From positions 2,772,889 to 2,836,888 of the forward strand of contig OX422196.1 of NCBI GenBank assembly GCA_949130485.1: 64,000 nt of DNA, given 5' to 3'. The stretch is from Agelas oroides. Taxonomy: Eukaryota; Porifera; Demospongiae; Agelasida; Agelasidae. The notes beneath the pieces are model-generated. The model saw nothing but the letters and a program-made list of their open reading frames with translations. It was not told the DNA's origin and ran no database searches. This document shows, piece after piece, positions 1 through 10,770 of this stretch (its first letter is position 1; every line of letters starts with the position of its first letter). A program made the position numbers and the translations under genes.

Positions 1-1052
1 GACCCAGGTCCAGCAATGATATAGTGTAGTAGAGTCAAGTAGAGCAAAGTAGAGCCATTGTAGAGTGTAGTAGAGTCAAGTAGAGCCAAGTAGAGCCACA
101 GTAGAGCGTGGTAGAGTCACGTAGAGCCAAGTAGAGTCATGGTAGAGTGTAGTAGAGTCAAGTAGAGTCACGTAGAGCCATGGTAGAATGTAGTAGAGTC
201 ATGTAGTGTCAAGTAGAGACATGGTACTATAGAGTAGAGCCAAGATAGAGTGTAGTAGAGTGAGGTAGAGCCACGTAGACCCACGGTAGCATGTAGTAGA
301 GTCATGTAGAACCAAGTAGAGCCATGGTAGAATGTAGTAGAGCCGGGTAGAGCCATGGTAGAATGCAGTAGAGTCAAGTAGAGTCAAGTGGAGACATGGT
401 AGAATGTAGTAGAGCCAACGTAGAGTGTAGTATAGTGAAGTAGAGTCAAGTAGAGCCATGGTAGAATGTAGTAGAGGTATACAGAGTCAAGTAGAGCTAT
501 CGTAGAATGTAGTAGAGTGAAGTAGAGTCACGTGGAGCATTGGTAGAATGTAGTAGAGACAGGGTAGAGTGTAGTACAGTCAAGTAGAGGCAAGTAGAGC
601 CATGGTAGTGTGTAGTAAAGTCAAGTAGAGCCAAGTAGAGCTATTGTAGAGTGTAGTAGAGCCAAGTAGTGCAACAGTAGAGTGTAGGAGAGTGAAGTAG
701 AGTCAAGAAGAGCCATGGTAGCATCTAGTAGAATCATGTAGTGTCAAGTAGAGCCATGGTAGAATGTAGTAGAGCAAGGTAGAGCCATGGTAGTGTGTAG
801 TAGAGTTAAGTAGAGTCACATGGAGCCACGTTAGAATGTAGTAGAGCCAAGGTAGAGTGTAGTACAGTCAAGTAGAGTCAAGTAGAGCCATGGCAGAATG
901 TAGTCGAGTCAAGTAGAGCCATGGTAAAATGTAGTAGAGGCATACAGAGTCAAGTAGAGCTATGGTAGAATGCAGTAGAGTCACGTAGAGTCACGTGGAG
1001 CCATGGTAGAATGTAGTAGAGCCATGGTAGAGTGTAGTAGAGTCAAGTAGAG
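1..1052 (+). repeat. A-type leader segment (matches 38.23-39.29 kb)
   Basis: This segment is colinear with about 38,227-39,288 at an offset of 38,226, rising to 38,236 near its end. By the same logic it matches 56.45-57.46 kb. A shared landmark is AGCAATGATATAG at position 12, matching 38,238. It carries variants rare in array B, such as the ACTATAGAGTAGAGCC monomer pair near 222. A perfect CACGTG lies at 529-534 and a GGCATACAGAG variant near 938. It runs directly into array A, so it is the upstream flank of an A-type region rather than a separate family. Confidence 0.75.
992..997. other. Perfect CACGTG palindrome in GTCACGTGG context (representative)
   Basis: An example of a recurrent site. 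Others are at 529-534, 1352-1357, 2056-2061, 4360-4365 and 63128-63133. The context GTCACGTGG matches the E-box preferred by USF and MITF/TFE bHLH-ZIP proteins in animals and the G-box core of plant bZIP proteins. It arises from a GTCACGTGGA monomer and usually follows a GTCAAG or GTCACGTAGA monomer. No promoter or gene is nearby, so binding is only a possibility. Confidence 0.35.
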
Positions 1053-2116
1053 CCAATTTGAGCCATGGTAGAGTGTAGTAGAGTGAAGTAGAGCCATGGT
1101 AGAATGTAGTATAGTCATATAGTGTGAAGTAGAGCCATGGTAGAGTGTAGTAAAGTGAAGTAGAGCCAAGTAGAGCCAAGGTAGAATGTAGTGGACTCAC
1201 GTAGAGCAAGGGTAGAGTGTAGTAGAGTCAAGTAGAGTCCAGTAGAGCCATGGTAGAATGTAGTAGAATCATGTAGAGTCAAGTAGAGCCATGGTAGAAT
1301 GTAGTAGAGCAAGGTAGAGCCATGGTAGAGTGTAGGAGAGTCAAGTAGAGTCACGTGGATCCATGGTAGGATGGAGTTGAGCAAAGGTAGAGTGTAGTAG
1401 AGACAAGTAGAGTCAGGTCTAGCAATGATATAGTGTAGTAGAGTCAAGTAGAGCCAAGTAGAGCCATCGTAGAGTGTAGTAGAGCAAAGTAGAGCCATGG
1501 TAGAATCTAGTAGAGTCATGTAGTGTCAAGTAGAGCCATGGTACAATGGAGTAGAGTCATGGTAGAGTGTAGTAGAGTCAAGTAGAGCCAAGTAGAGCCA
1601 CGGTAGAGTGTGGTAGAGACACGTAGAGCCAAGTAGAGTCATGGTAGAGTGTAGTAGAGTCAAGTAGAGCCAAGTATAGAGCCATGGTAGAATGTAGTAG
1701 AGTCATGTAGTGTCAAGTAGAGACATGGTACTATGGTGTAGAGCCATGGTAGAGTGTAGTAGAGTCAAGTAGAGCCACGGTAGTATGTAGTAGAGTCATG
1801 TAGAGCCAAGTAGAGCCATTGTAGAATGTAGTAGAGCCAGGTAGAGCCATGGTAGAATGAACTAGAGTCAAGTAGAGTCACGTGGAGCCACGTTAGAATG
1901 TAGTAGAGCCAAGGTAGAGTGTAGTACAGTCAAGTATAGAGTCAAGTAGAGCCATGGCAGAATGTAGTAGAGTCAAGTAGAGTCAAGTAGAGCCATGGTA
2001 GAATGTAGTAGAGGCATACAGAGTCAAGTAGAGCTATGGTAGAATGCAGTAGAGTCACGTGGAGCCATCGTAGAATGTAGTAGAGCCATGGTAGAGTGTA
2101 GTAGAGTCAAGTAGAG
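1053..2116 (+). repeat. Array A unit 1 (1,064 bp)
   Basis: A full-length unit. In order it has the CCAATTTG anchor, a GTCATATAGTGTGAAG variant near 1114, a GTCACGTGGATCC composite at 1350-1362, the TAGCAATGATATAG variant near 1420, and an ACTATGGTGTAG variant near 1731. It lacks the 31-bp ATGATATACAATGG insert seen in units 7 and 10. Confidence 0.85.
1350..1362. other. GTCACGTGGATCC composite palindromes (representative)
   Basis: CACGTG (1352-1357) shares a base with GGATCC (1357-1362), and CCATGG follows at once. This cluster of three palindromes occurs once in each full-length A unit and in many B units, for example near 16,619 and 23,396. It is a useful landmark. Unit 8 of array A has lost GGATCC (GGTTCC near 8502). 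Confidence 0.6.
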
Positions 2117-3202
2117 CCAATTTGAGCCATGGTAGAGTGTAGTAGAGTGAAGTAGAGCCATGGTAGAATGTAGTGGACTCAAGTAGAGCCAAGTAGAGCC
2201 AGGGTAGAGTGTAGTAGAGTCAAGGAGAGCCAAGTAGAGCCAAGGTAGAATGTAGTGGACTCAAGTAGAGCCAAGTAGAGCCAGGGTAGAGTGTAGTAGA
2301 GTCAAGTAGTGTCCAGTAGAGCCATGGTAGAATGTAGTAGAATCATGTAGAGTCAAGTAGAGCCATGGTAGAATGTAGTAGAGCAAGGTAGAGCCATAGT
2401 AGAGTGTAGGAGAGTCAAGTAGAGTCACGTGGATCCATGGTAGGATGGAGTTGAGCAAAGGTAGAGTGTAGTAGAGACAAGTAGAGTCAGGTCTAGCAAT
2501 GATATAGTGTAGTAGAGTCAAGTAGAGCCAAGTAGAGCCATCGTAGAGTGTAGTAGAGCAAAGTAGACCCATGGTAGAATCTAGTAGAGTCATGTAGTGT
2601 CAAGTAGAGCCATGGTACAATGGAGTAGAGTCATGGTAGAGTGTAGTAGAGTCAAGTAGAGCCAAGTAGAGCCACGGTAGAGTGTGGTAGAGACACGTAG
2701 AGCCAAGTAGAGTCATGGTTGAGTGTAGTAGAGTCAAGTAGAGCCAAGTATAGAGCCATGGTAGAATGTAGTAGAGTCATGTATAGTGTCAAGTAGAGAC
2801 ATGGTGCTATGGAGTAGAGCCATGGTAGAGTGTAGTAGAGTCAAGTAGAGCCACGGTAGTATGTAGTAGAGTCATGTAGAGCCAAGTAGAGCCATTGTAG
2901 AATGTAGTAGAGCCAGGTAGAGCCATGGTAGAATGAACTAGAGTCAAGTAGAGTCAAGTGGACCCACGTTAGAATGTAGTAGAGCCAAGGTAGAGTGTAG
3001 TACAGTCAAGTATAGAGTCAAGTAGAGCCATGGCAGAATGTAGTAGAGTCAAGTAGAGTCAAGTAGAGCCATGGTAGAATGTAGTAGAGGCATACAGAGT
3101 CAAGTAGAGCTATGATACAATGCAGTAGAGTCACGTAGAGTCACGTGGAGCCATGGTAGAATGTAGTAGAGCCATGGTAGAGTGCAGTAGAGTCAAGTAG
3201 AG
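2117..3202 (+). repeat. Array A unit 2 (1,086 bp)
   Basis: A full-length unit, very similar to unit 1 downstream of about 2,300 at an offset of 1,074 bp. It differs near its start, where the segment with GTCATATAG is replaced by a second copy of the ATGTAGTGGACTCAAG region (near 2,171 and 2,252) around a CAAGGAGAGCC variant. The same arrangement recurs in units 8 and 9, so units 2, 8 and 9 form one subtype. Confidence 0.82.
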
Positions 3203-4420
3203 CCAATTTGAGCCATGGTAGAGTGTAGTAGAGTGAAGTAGAGCCATGGTAGAATGTAGTATAGTCATATAGTGTGAAGTAGAGCCATGGTAGAGTGTAG
3301 TAAAGTGAAGTAGAGCCAAGTAGAGCCAAGGTAGAATGTAGTGGACTCAAGTAGAGCAAGGGTAGAGTGTAGTAGAGTCAAGTAGAGTCAAGTAGAGCCA
3401 TGGTAGAATGTAGTAGAGTCATGTAGTGTCAAGTAGAGCCATGGTACAATGGAGTAGAGCCATGATAGAGTGTAGAAGAGTCAAGTAGAGCCAAGTAGAG
3501 CCACGGTAGAGTGTGGTAGAGACACGTAGAGCCAAGTAGAGTCATGGTAGAGTGTAGTAGAGTCAAGTAGAGCCAAGTAGAGCCATGGTAGAATGTAGTA
3601 GAGTCATGTAGTGTCAAGTAGAGACATGGTACTATGGAGTAGAGCCATGGTAGAGTGTAGTAGAGTCAGGTAGAGCCACGTAGAGCCACGGTAGTATGTA
3701 GTAGAGTCATGTAGAGCCAAGTAGAGCCATGGTAGAATGTAGTAGAGTCAAGTAGAGCCAAGTAGAGCCATCATAGAGTCAAGTAGAGCCAAGTAGAGCC
3801 ATGGTAGAATCTAGTAGAGTCATGTAGTGTCAAGTAGAGCCATGGTACAATGGAGTAGAGTCATGGTAGAGTGTAGTAGAGTCAAGTAGAGCCAAGTAGA
3901 GCCACGGTAGAGTGTGGTAGAGACACGTAGAGCCAAGTAGAGTCATGGTAGAGTGTAGTAGAGTCAAGTTGAGCCAAGTATAGAGCCATGGTAGAATGTA
4001 GTAGAGTCATGTAGTGTCAAGTAGAGACATGGTACTATGGTGTAGAGCCATGGTAGAGTGTAGTAGAGTCAAGTAGAGCCACGGTAGTATGTAGTAGAGT
4101 CATGTAGAGCCAAGTAGAGCCATTGTAGAATGTAGTAGAGCCAGGTAGAGCCATGGTAGAATGAACTAGAGTCAAGTAGAGTCACGTGGAGCCACGTTAG
4201 AATGTAGTAGAGCCAAGGTAGAGTGTAGTACAGTCAAGTATAGAGTCAAGTAGAGCCATGGCAAAATGTAGTAGAGTCAAGTAGAGTCAAGTAGAGCCAT
4301 GGTAGAATGTAGTAGAGGCATACAGAGTCAAGTAGAGCTATGGTAGAATGCAGTAGAGTCACGTGGAGCCATCGTAGAATGTAGTAGAGCCATGGTAGAG
4401 TGTAGTAGAGTCAAGTAGAG
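3203..4420 (+). repeat. Array A unit 3 (1,218 bp) with internal 401-bp duplication
   Basis: The CATGTAGTGTCAAG variant followed by GTACAATGGAG occurs at 3420 and again at 3821, an offset of 401 bp, so part of the unit is duplicated. The TGGATCCATGGTAGGATGG segment that other full units carry is absent. GTCATATAG is present near 3,263, as in unit 1. It looks like a recombinant of subtypes (inference). Confidence 0.75.
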
Positions 4421-5134
4421 CCAATTTGAGCCATGGTAGAGTGTAGTAGAGTGAAGTAGAGCCATGGTAGAATGTAGTGGACTCAAGTAGAGCCAAGTAG
4501 AGCCAGGGTAGAGTGTAGTAGAGTCAAGTAGAGCCAAGTAGAGCCATCGTAGAGTGTAGTAGAGCAAAGTAGAGCCATGGTAGAATCTAGTAGAGTCATG
4601 TAGTGTCAAGTAGAGCCATGGTACAATGGAGTAGAGTCATGGTAGAGTGTAGTAGAGTCAAGTAGAGCCAAGTATAGCCACGGTAGAGTGTGGTAGAGAC
4701 ACGTAGAGCCAAGTAGAGTCATGGTAGAGTGTAGTACAGTCAAGTACAGCCAAGTATAGAGCAATGGTAGAATGTAGTAGAGTCAAGTAGAGCCACGGTA
4801 GTATGTAGTAGAGTCATGTAGAGCCAAGTAGAGCCATTGTAGAATGTAGTAGAGCAAGGTAGAGCCATGGTAGAATGAACTAGAGTCAAGTAGAGTCACG
4901 TGGAGCCACGTTAGAATGTAGTAGAGCCAAGGTAGAGTGTAGTACAGTCAAGTATAGAGTCAAGTAGAGCCATGGCAGAATGTAGTAGAGTCAAGTAGAG
5001 TCAAGTAGAGCCATGGTAGAATGTAGTAGAGGCATACAGAGTCAAGTAGAGCTATGGTAGAATGCAGTAGAGTCACGTGGAGCCATCGTAGAATGTAGTA
5101 GAGCCATGGTAGAGTGTAGTAGAGTCAAGTAGAG
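4421..5134 (+). repeat. Array A unit 4, short form (714 bp)
   Basis: The unit lacks the segment containing GGATCC and TAGCAATGATATAG. Its 714-bp length equals the offset of a tandem duplication. The rows around 4,070-4,783 repeat at 4,784-5,497 with very few differences, one being GCAAAATG at 4261 against GCAGAATG at 4975. Confidence 0.85.
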
Positions 5135-6439
5135 CCAATTTGAGCCATGGTAGAGTGTAGTAGAGTGAAGTAGAGCCATGGTAGAATGTAGTGGACTCAA
5201 GTAGAGCCAAGTAGAGCCAGGGTAGAGTGTAGTAGAGTCAAGTAGAGCCAAGTAGAGCCATCGTAGAGTGTAGTAGAGCAAAGTAGAGCCATGGTAGAAT
5301 CTAGTAGAGTCATGTAGTGTCAAGTAGAGCCATGGTACAATGGAGTAGAGTCATGGTAGAGTGTAGTAGAGTCAAGTAGAGCCAAGTATAGCCACGGTAG
5401 AGTGTGGTAGAGACACGTAGAGCCAAGTAGAGTCATGGTAGAGTGTAGTACAGTCAAGTACAGCCAAGTATAGAGCCATGGTAGAATGTAGTAGAGTCAT
5501 GTAGTGTCAAGTAGAGACATGGTACTATGGAGTAGAGCCATGGTAGAGTGTAGTAGAGTCAAGTAGAGCCACGGTAGTATGTAGTAGAGTCATGTAGAGC
5601 CAAGTAGAGCCATTGTAGAATGTAGTAGAGCCAGGTAGAGCCATGGTAGAATGAACTAGAGTCAAGTAGAGTCACGTGGAGCCACGTTAGAATGTAGTAG
5701 AGCCAAGGTAGAGTGTAGTACAGTCAAGTATAGAGTCAAGTAGAGCCATGGCAGAATGTAGTAGAGTCAAGTAGAGTCAAGTAGAGCCATGGTAGAATGT
5801 AGTAGAGGCATACAGAGTCAAGTAGAGCTATGGTAGAATGCAGTAGAGTCACGTGGAGCCATCGTAGAATGTAGTAGAGCCATGGTAGAGTGTAGTAGAG
5901 TCAAGTAGAGCCAAGTATAGCCACGGTAGAGTGTGGTAGAGACACGTAGAGCCAAGTAGAGTCATGGTAGAGTGTAGTACAGTCAAGTACAGCCAAGTAT
6001 AGAGCCATGGTAGAATGTAGTAGAGTCATGTAGTGTCAAGTAGAGACATGGTACTATGGAGTAGAGCCATGGTAGAGTGTAGTAGAGTCAAGTAGAGCCA
6101 CGGTAGTATGTAGTAGAGTCATGTAGAGCCAAGTAGAGCCATTGTAGAAAGTAGTAGAGCCAGGTAGAGCCATGGTAGAATGAACTAGAGTCAAGTAGAG
6201 TCACGTGGAGCCACGTTAGAATGTAGTAGAGCCAAGGTAGAGTGTAGTACAGTCAAGTATAGAGTCAAGTAGAGCCATGGCAGAATGTAGTAGAGTCAAG
6301 TAGAGTCAAGTAGAGCCATGGTAGAATGTAGTAGAGGCATACAGAGTCAAGTAGAGCTATGGTAGAATGCAGTAGAGTCACGTGGAGCCATCGTAGAATG
6401 CAGTAGAGCCATGGTAGAGTGTAGTACAGTCAAGTAGAG
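5135..6439 (+). repeat. Array A unit 5 (1,305 bp) with internal 529-bp tandem duplication
   Basis: GCCAAGTATAG at 5381 recurs at 5910, and the GCTATGG landmark at 5821 recurs at 6350, both 529 bp apart. At 5,910 the expected CCAATTTG anchor is replaced by the incoming GTATAG sequence. The unit is therefore a 776-bp piece fused to a 529-bp repeat, and the anchor is lost at that junction. Confidence 0.82.
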
Positions 6440-7412
6440 CCAATTTGAGCCATGGTAGAGTGTAGTAGAGTGAAGTAGAGCCATGGTCTATAGAATGTAG
6501 TGGACTCAAGTAGAGCCAAGTAGAGCCAGGGTAGAGTGTAGTAGAGTCAAGGAGAGCCAAGTAGAGCCAAGGTAGAATGTAGTGGACTCAAGTAGAGCTA
6601 AGTAGAGCCAGGGTAGAGTGTAGTAGAGTCAAGTAGTGTCCAGTAGAGCCATGGTAGAATGTAGTAGAATCATGTAGAGTCAAGTAGAGCCATGGTAGAA
6701 TGTAGTAGAGCAAGGTAGAGCCATGGTAGAGTGTAGGAGAGTCAAGTAGAGTCACGTGGATCCATGGTAGGATGGAGTTGAGCAAAGGTAGAGTGTAGTA
6801 GAGACAAGTAGAGTCAGGTCTAGCAATGATATAGTGTAGTAGAGTCAAGTAGAGCCAAGTAGAGCCATCGTAGAGTGTAGTAGAGCAAAGTAGAGCCATG
6901 GTAGAATCTAGTAGAGTCATGTAGTGTCAAGTAGAGCCATGGTACAATGGAGTAGAGTCATGGTAGAGTGTAGTAGAGTCAAGTAGAGCCAAGTAGAGCC
7001 ACGGTAGAGTGTGGTAGAGACACGTAGAGCCAAGTAGAGTCATGGTTGAGTGTAGTAGAGTCAAGTAGAGCCACGGTAGTATGTAGTAGAGTCATGTAGA
7101 GCCAAGTAGAGCCATTGTAGAATGTAGTAGAGCCAGGTAGAGCCATGGTAGAATGAACTAGAGTCAAGTAGAGTCAAGTGGACCCACTTTAGAATGTAGT
7201 AGAGCCAAGGTAGAGTGTAGTACAGTCAAGTATAGAGTCAAGTAGAGCCATGGCAGAATGTAGTAGAGTCAAGTAGAGCCATGGTAGAATGTAGTAGAGG
7301 CATACAGAGTCAAGTAGAGCTATGATACAATGCAGTAGAGTCACGTAGAGTCACGTGGAGCCATGGTAGAATGTAGTAGAGCCATGGTAGAGTGCAGTAG
7401 AGTCAAGTAGAG
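6440..7412 (+). repeat. Array A unit 6 (973 bp)
   Basis: The unit has a local irregularity, GGTCTATAGAATG near 6486, where most units read GGTAGAATG. It contains the double GTGGACTCAAG region near 6,500 and 6,580, the GGATCC segment near 6,780 and TAGCAATGATATAG near 6,820. It lacks the ACTATGGAG monomer found in longer units. Confidence 0.78.
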
Positions 7413-8186
7413 CCAATTTGAGCCATGGTAGAGTGTAGTAGAGTGAAGTAGAGCCATGGTAGAATGTAGTATAGTCATATAGTGTGAAGTAGAGCCATGA
7501 TATACAATGGAGTAGAGCCATGGTAGAGTGTAGTGAAGTGAAGTAGAGCCAAGTAGAGCCAAGGTAGAATGTAGTGGAATCAAGTAGAGCCAAGTAGAGC
7601 CAGGGTAGAGTGTAGTAGAGTCAAGTAGAGTCAAGTAGAGCCATGGTAGAATGTAGTAGAGTCATGTAGAGTCAAGTAGAGCCATGGTAGAATGTAGTAG
7701 AGCAAGGTAGAGCCATGGTAGAGTGTAGGAGAGTCAAGTAGAGTCATGTGGATCCATGATAGGATGGAGTAGAGCAAAGGTAGAGTGTAGTAGAGACAAG
7801 TAGAGCCAGGTCTAGCAATGATATAGTGTAGTAGAGTCAAGTAGAGCCAAGGAGAGCCATCGTAGAGTGTAGTAGAGCGAAGTAGAGCCATGATAGAATG
7901 TAGTAGAGCCAGGTAGAGCCATGGTAGAATGCAGTAGAGTCAAGTAGAGTCACGTGGAGTCACGTTAGAATGTAGTAGAGCCAAGGTAGAGTGTAGTAGA
8001 GTCAAGTAGAGTCAAGTAGAGCCATGGCAGAATGTAGTAGAGTCAAGTAGAGTCAAGTAGAGCCATGGTAGAATGTAGTAGAGGCATACAGAGTCAAGTA
8101 GAGCTATGGTAGAATGCAGTAGAGTCACGTGGAGCCATCGTAGAATGTAGTAGAGCCATGGTAGAGTGTAGTAGAGTCAAGTAGAG
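7413..8186 (+). repeat. Array A unit 7 (774 bp), ATGATATACAATGG subtype
   Basis: Near 7,497 it carries ATGATATACAATGGAGTAG, a variant also found in unit 10 and in the single A units at 39.4 kb and 57.55 kb. About 300 bp of the usual distal half is missing. The subtype sharing suggests units 7 and 10 are closer to the single-copy form (inference). Confidence 0.78.
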
Positions 8187-9260
8187 CCAATTTGAGCCAT
8201 GGTAGAGTGTAGTAGAGTAAAGTAGAGCCATAGTAGAATGTAGTGGACTCAAGTAGAGCCAAGTAGAGCCAGGGTAGAGTGTAGTAGAGTCAAGGAGAGC
8301 CAAGTAGAGCCAAGGTAGAATGTAGTGGACTCAAGTAGAGCCAAGTAGAGCCAGGGTAGAGTGTAGTAGAGTCAAGTAGAGTCCAGTAGAGCCATGGTAG
8401 AATGTAGTAGAATCATGTAGAGTCAAGTAGAGCCATGGTAGAATGTAGTAGAGCAAGGTAGAGCCATGGTAGAGTGTAGGAGAGTCAAGTAGAGTCACGT
8501 GGTTCCATGGTAGGATGGAGTTGAGCAAAGGTAGAGTGTAGTAGAGACAAGTAGAGTCAGGTCTAGCAATGATATAGTGTAGTAGAGTCAAGTAGAGCCA
8601 AGTAGAGCCATCGTAGAGTGTAGTAGAGCAAAGTAGAGCCATGGTAGAATCTAGTAGAGTCATGTAGTGTCAAGTAGAGCCATGGTACAATGGAGTAGAG
8701 TCATGGTAGAGTGTAGTAGAGTCAAGTAGAGCCAAGTAGAGCCACGGTAGAGTGTGGTAGAGACACGTAGAGCCAAGTAGAGTCATGGTAGAGTGTAGTA
8801 GAGTCAAGTAGAGCCAAGTATAGAGCCATGGTAGAATGTAGTAGAGTCATGTAGTGTCAAGTAGAGACATGGTACTATGGTGTAGAGCCATGGTAGAGTG
8901 TAGTAGAGTCAAGTAGAGCCACGGTAATATGTAGTAGAGTCATGTAGAGCCAAGTAGAGCCATTGTAGAATGTAGTAGAGCCAGGTAGAGCCATGGTAGA
9001 ATGAACTAGAGTCAAGTAGAGTCACGTGGAGCCACGTTAGAATGTAGTAGAGCCAAGGTAGAGTGTAGTACAGTCAAGTATAGAGTCAAGTAGAGCCATG
9101 GCAGAATGTAGTAGAGTCAAGTAGAGTCAAGTAGAGCCATGGTAGAATGTAGTAGAGGCATACAGAGTCAAGTAGAGCTATGGTAGAATGCAGTAGAGTC
9201 ACGTGGAGCCATCGTAGAATGTAGTAGAGCCATGGTAGAGTGTAGTAGAGTCAAGTAGAG
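8187..9260 (+). repeat. Array A unit 8 (1,074 bp)
   Basis: A full-length unit with the same arrangement as units 2 and 9 (CAAGGAGAGCC near 8292). One composite site has changed to CGTGGTTCCATGG near 8501, where other units have GGATCC, so this copy has lost that palindrome. Confidence 0.83.
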
Positions 9261-10344
9261 CCAATTTGAGCCATGGTAGAGTGTAGTAGAGTGAAGTAGA
9301 GCCATGGTAGAATGTAGTGGACTCAAGTAGAGCCAAGTAGAGCCAGGGTAGAGTGTAGTAGAGTCAAGGAGAGCCAAGTAGAGCCAAGGTAGAATGTAGT
9401 GGACTCAAGTAGAGCCAAGTAGAGCCAGGGTAGAGTGTAGTAGAGTCAAGTAGTGTCCAGTAGAGCCATGGTAGAATGTAGTAGAATCATGTAGAGTCAA
9501 GTAGAGCCATGGTAGAATGTAGTAAAGCAAGGTAGAGCCATGGTAGAGTGTAGGAGAGTCAAGTAGAGTCACGTGGATCCATGGTAGGATGGAGTTGAGC
9601 AAAGGTAGAGTGTAGTAGAGACAAGTAGAGTCAGGTCTAGCAATGATATAGTGTAGTAGAGTCAAGTAGAGCCAAGTAGAGCCATCGTAGAGTGTAGTAG
9701 AGCAAAGTAGACCCATGGTATAATCTAGTAGAGTCATGTAGTGTCAAGTAGAGCCATGGTACAATGGAGTAGAGTCATGATAGAGTGTAGTAGAGTCAAG
9801 TAGAGCCAAGTAGAGCCACGGTAGAGTGTGGTAGAGACACGTAGAGCCAAGTAGAGTCATGGTTGAGTGTAGTAGAGTCAAGTAGAGCCAAGTATAGAGC
9901 CATGGTAGAATGTAGTAGAGTCATGTAGTGTCAAGTAGAGACATGGTACTATGGAGTAGAGCCATGGTAGAGTGTAGTAGAGTCAAGTAGAGCCACGGTA
10001 GTATGTAGTAGAGTCATGTAGAGCCAAGTAGAGCCATTGTAGAATGTAGTAGAGCCAGGTAGAGCCATGGTAGAATGAACTAGAGTCAAGTAGAGTCAAG
10101 TGGACCCACGTTAGAATGTAGTAGAACCAAGGTAGAGTGTAGTACAGTCAAGTATAGAGTCAAGTAGAGCCATGGCAGAATGTAGTAGAGTCAAGTAGAG
10201 TCAAGTAGAGCCATGGTAGAATGTAGTAGAGGCATACAGAGTCAAGTAGAGCTATGATACAATGCAGTAGAGTCACGTAGAGTCACGTGGAGCCATGGTA
10301 GAATGTAGTAGAGCCATGGTAGAGTGCAGTAGAGTCAAGTAGAG
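9261..10344 (+). repeat. Array A unit 9 (1,084 bp)
   Basis: A full-length unit matching unit 8 at an offset of 1,074 bp through most of its length. Its distal half carries GGACCCACG near 10,102, a variant also seen in unit 2 near 2,951 (and as GGACCCACT in unit 6). Units 2 and 9 are therefore close relatives despite being 7 kb apart. Confidence 0.83.
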
Positions 10345-10763
10345 CCAATTTGAGCCATGGTAGAGTGTAGTAGAGTGAAGTAGAGCCATGGTAGAATGTA
10401 GTATAGTCATATAGTGTGAAGTAGAGCCATGATATACAATGGAGTAGAGCCATGGTAGAGTGTAGTAAAGTGAAGTAGAGCCAAGTAGAGCCAAGGTAGA
10501 ATGTAGTGGAATCAAGTAGAGCCAAGTAGAGCCAGGGTAGAGTGTAGTAGAGTCAAGTAGAGTCAAGTAGAGCCATGGTAGAATGTAGTAGAGTCATGTA
10601 GAGTCAAGTAGAGCCATGGTACAATGTAGTAGAGCAAGGTAGAGCCATGGTAGAGTGTAGGAGAGTCAAGTAGAGTCACGTGGATCCATGGTAGGATGGA
10701 GTAGAGCAAAGGTAGAGTGTAGTAGAGACAAGTAGAGCCAGGTCTAGCAATGATATAGTGTAT
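10345..10763 (+). repeat. Array A unit 10, truncated
   Basis: The unit begins like unit 7 (ATGATATACAATGG near 10,428) but stops after TAGCAATGATATAGTG at about 10,746-10,760. It is joined to array B through TATAGTAGAG, an irregular spacing where GTGTAGTAGAG would be expected. This is the A/B boundary. Confidence 0.8.
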
Positions 10764-10770
10764 AGTAGAG
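10757..10770 (+). other. Junction between array A and array B
   Basis: The stretch reads AGTGTATAGTAGAG, with an extra TA compared with the regular AGTGTAGTAGAG. Sequence to the left follows array A unit 7. Sequence to the right follows the segment at about 15.31 kb at a 4,550-bp offset (CCACGTTGAG at 10781 and 15331). The break in monomer phase coincides with the switch in homology, as expected for a recombination joint. Confidence 0.7.

Larger units (their letters stand above)
1053..10763 (+). repeat. Array A: ten higher-order units of about 1.07 kb
   Basis: The rare variant CCAATTTG occurs ten times, at 1053, 2117, 3203, 4421, 5135, 6440, 7413, 8187, 9261 and 10345. The spacings are 1064, 1086, 1218, 714, 1305, 973, 774, 1074 and 1084 bp. 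Four of the nine lie between 1064 and 1086, so the native unit is about 1.07 kb and the rest carry internal deletions or duplications. Elsewhere the anchor occurs only at 39289 and 57464, one per A-type segment. The unit is therefore amplified here and single-copy in the two later blocks. The array ends abruptly at an irregular monomer near 10,757-10,764. Confidence 0.88.

Noticed and set aside
7497..7512. TATA-like ATGATATACAATGG as a promoter
   Set aside because: It is a monomer variant repeated at many sites (10,428, 15,415, 39,374, 57,549 and others) with no start-site context or gene downstream. A TATA role cannot be supported.
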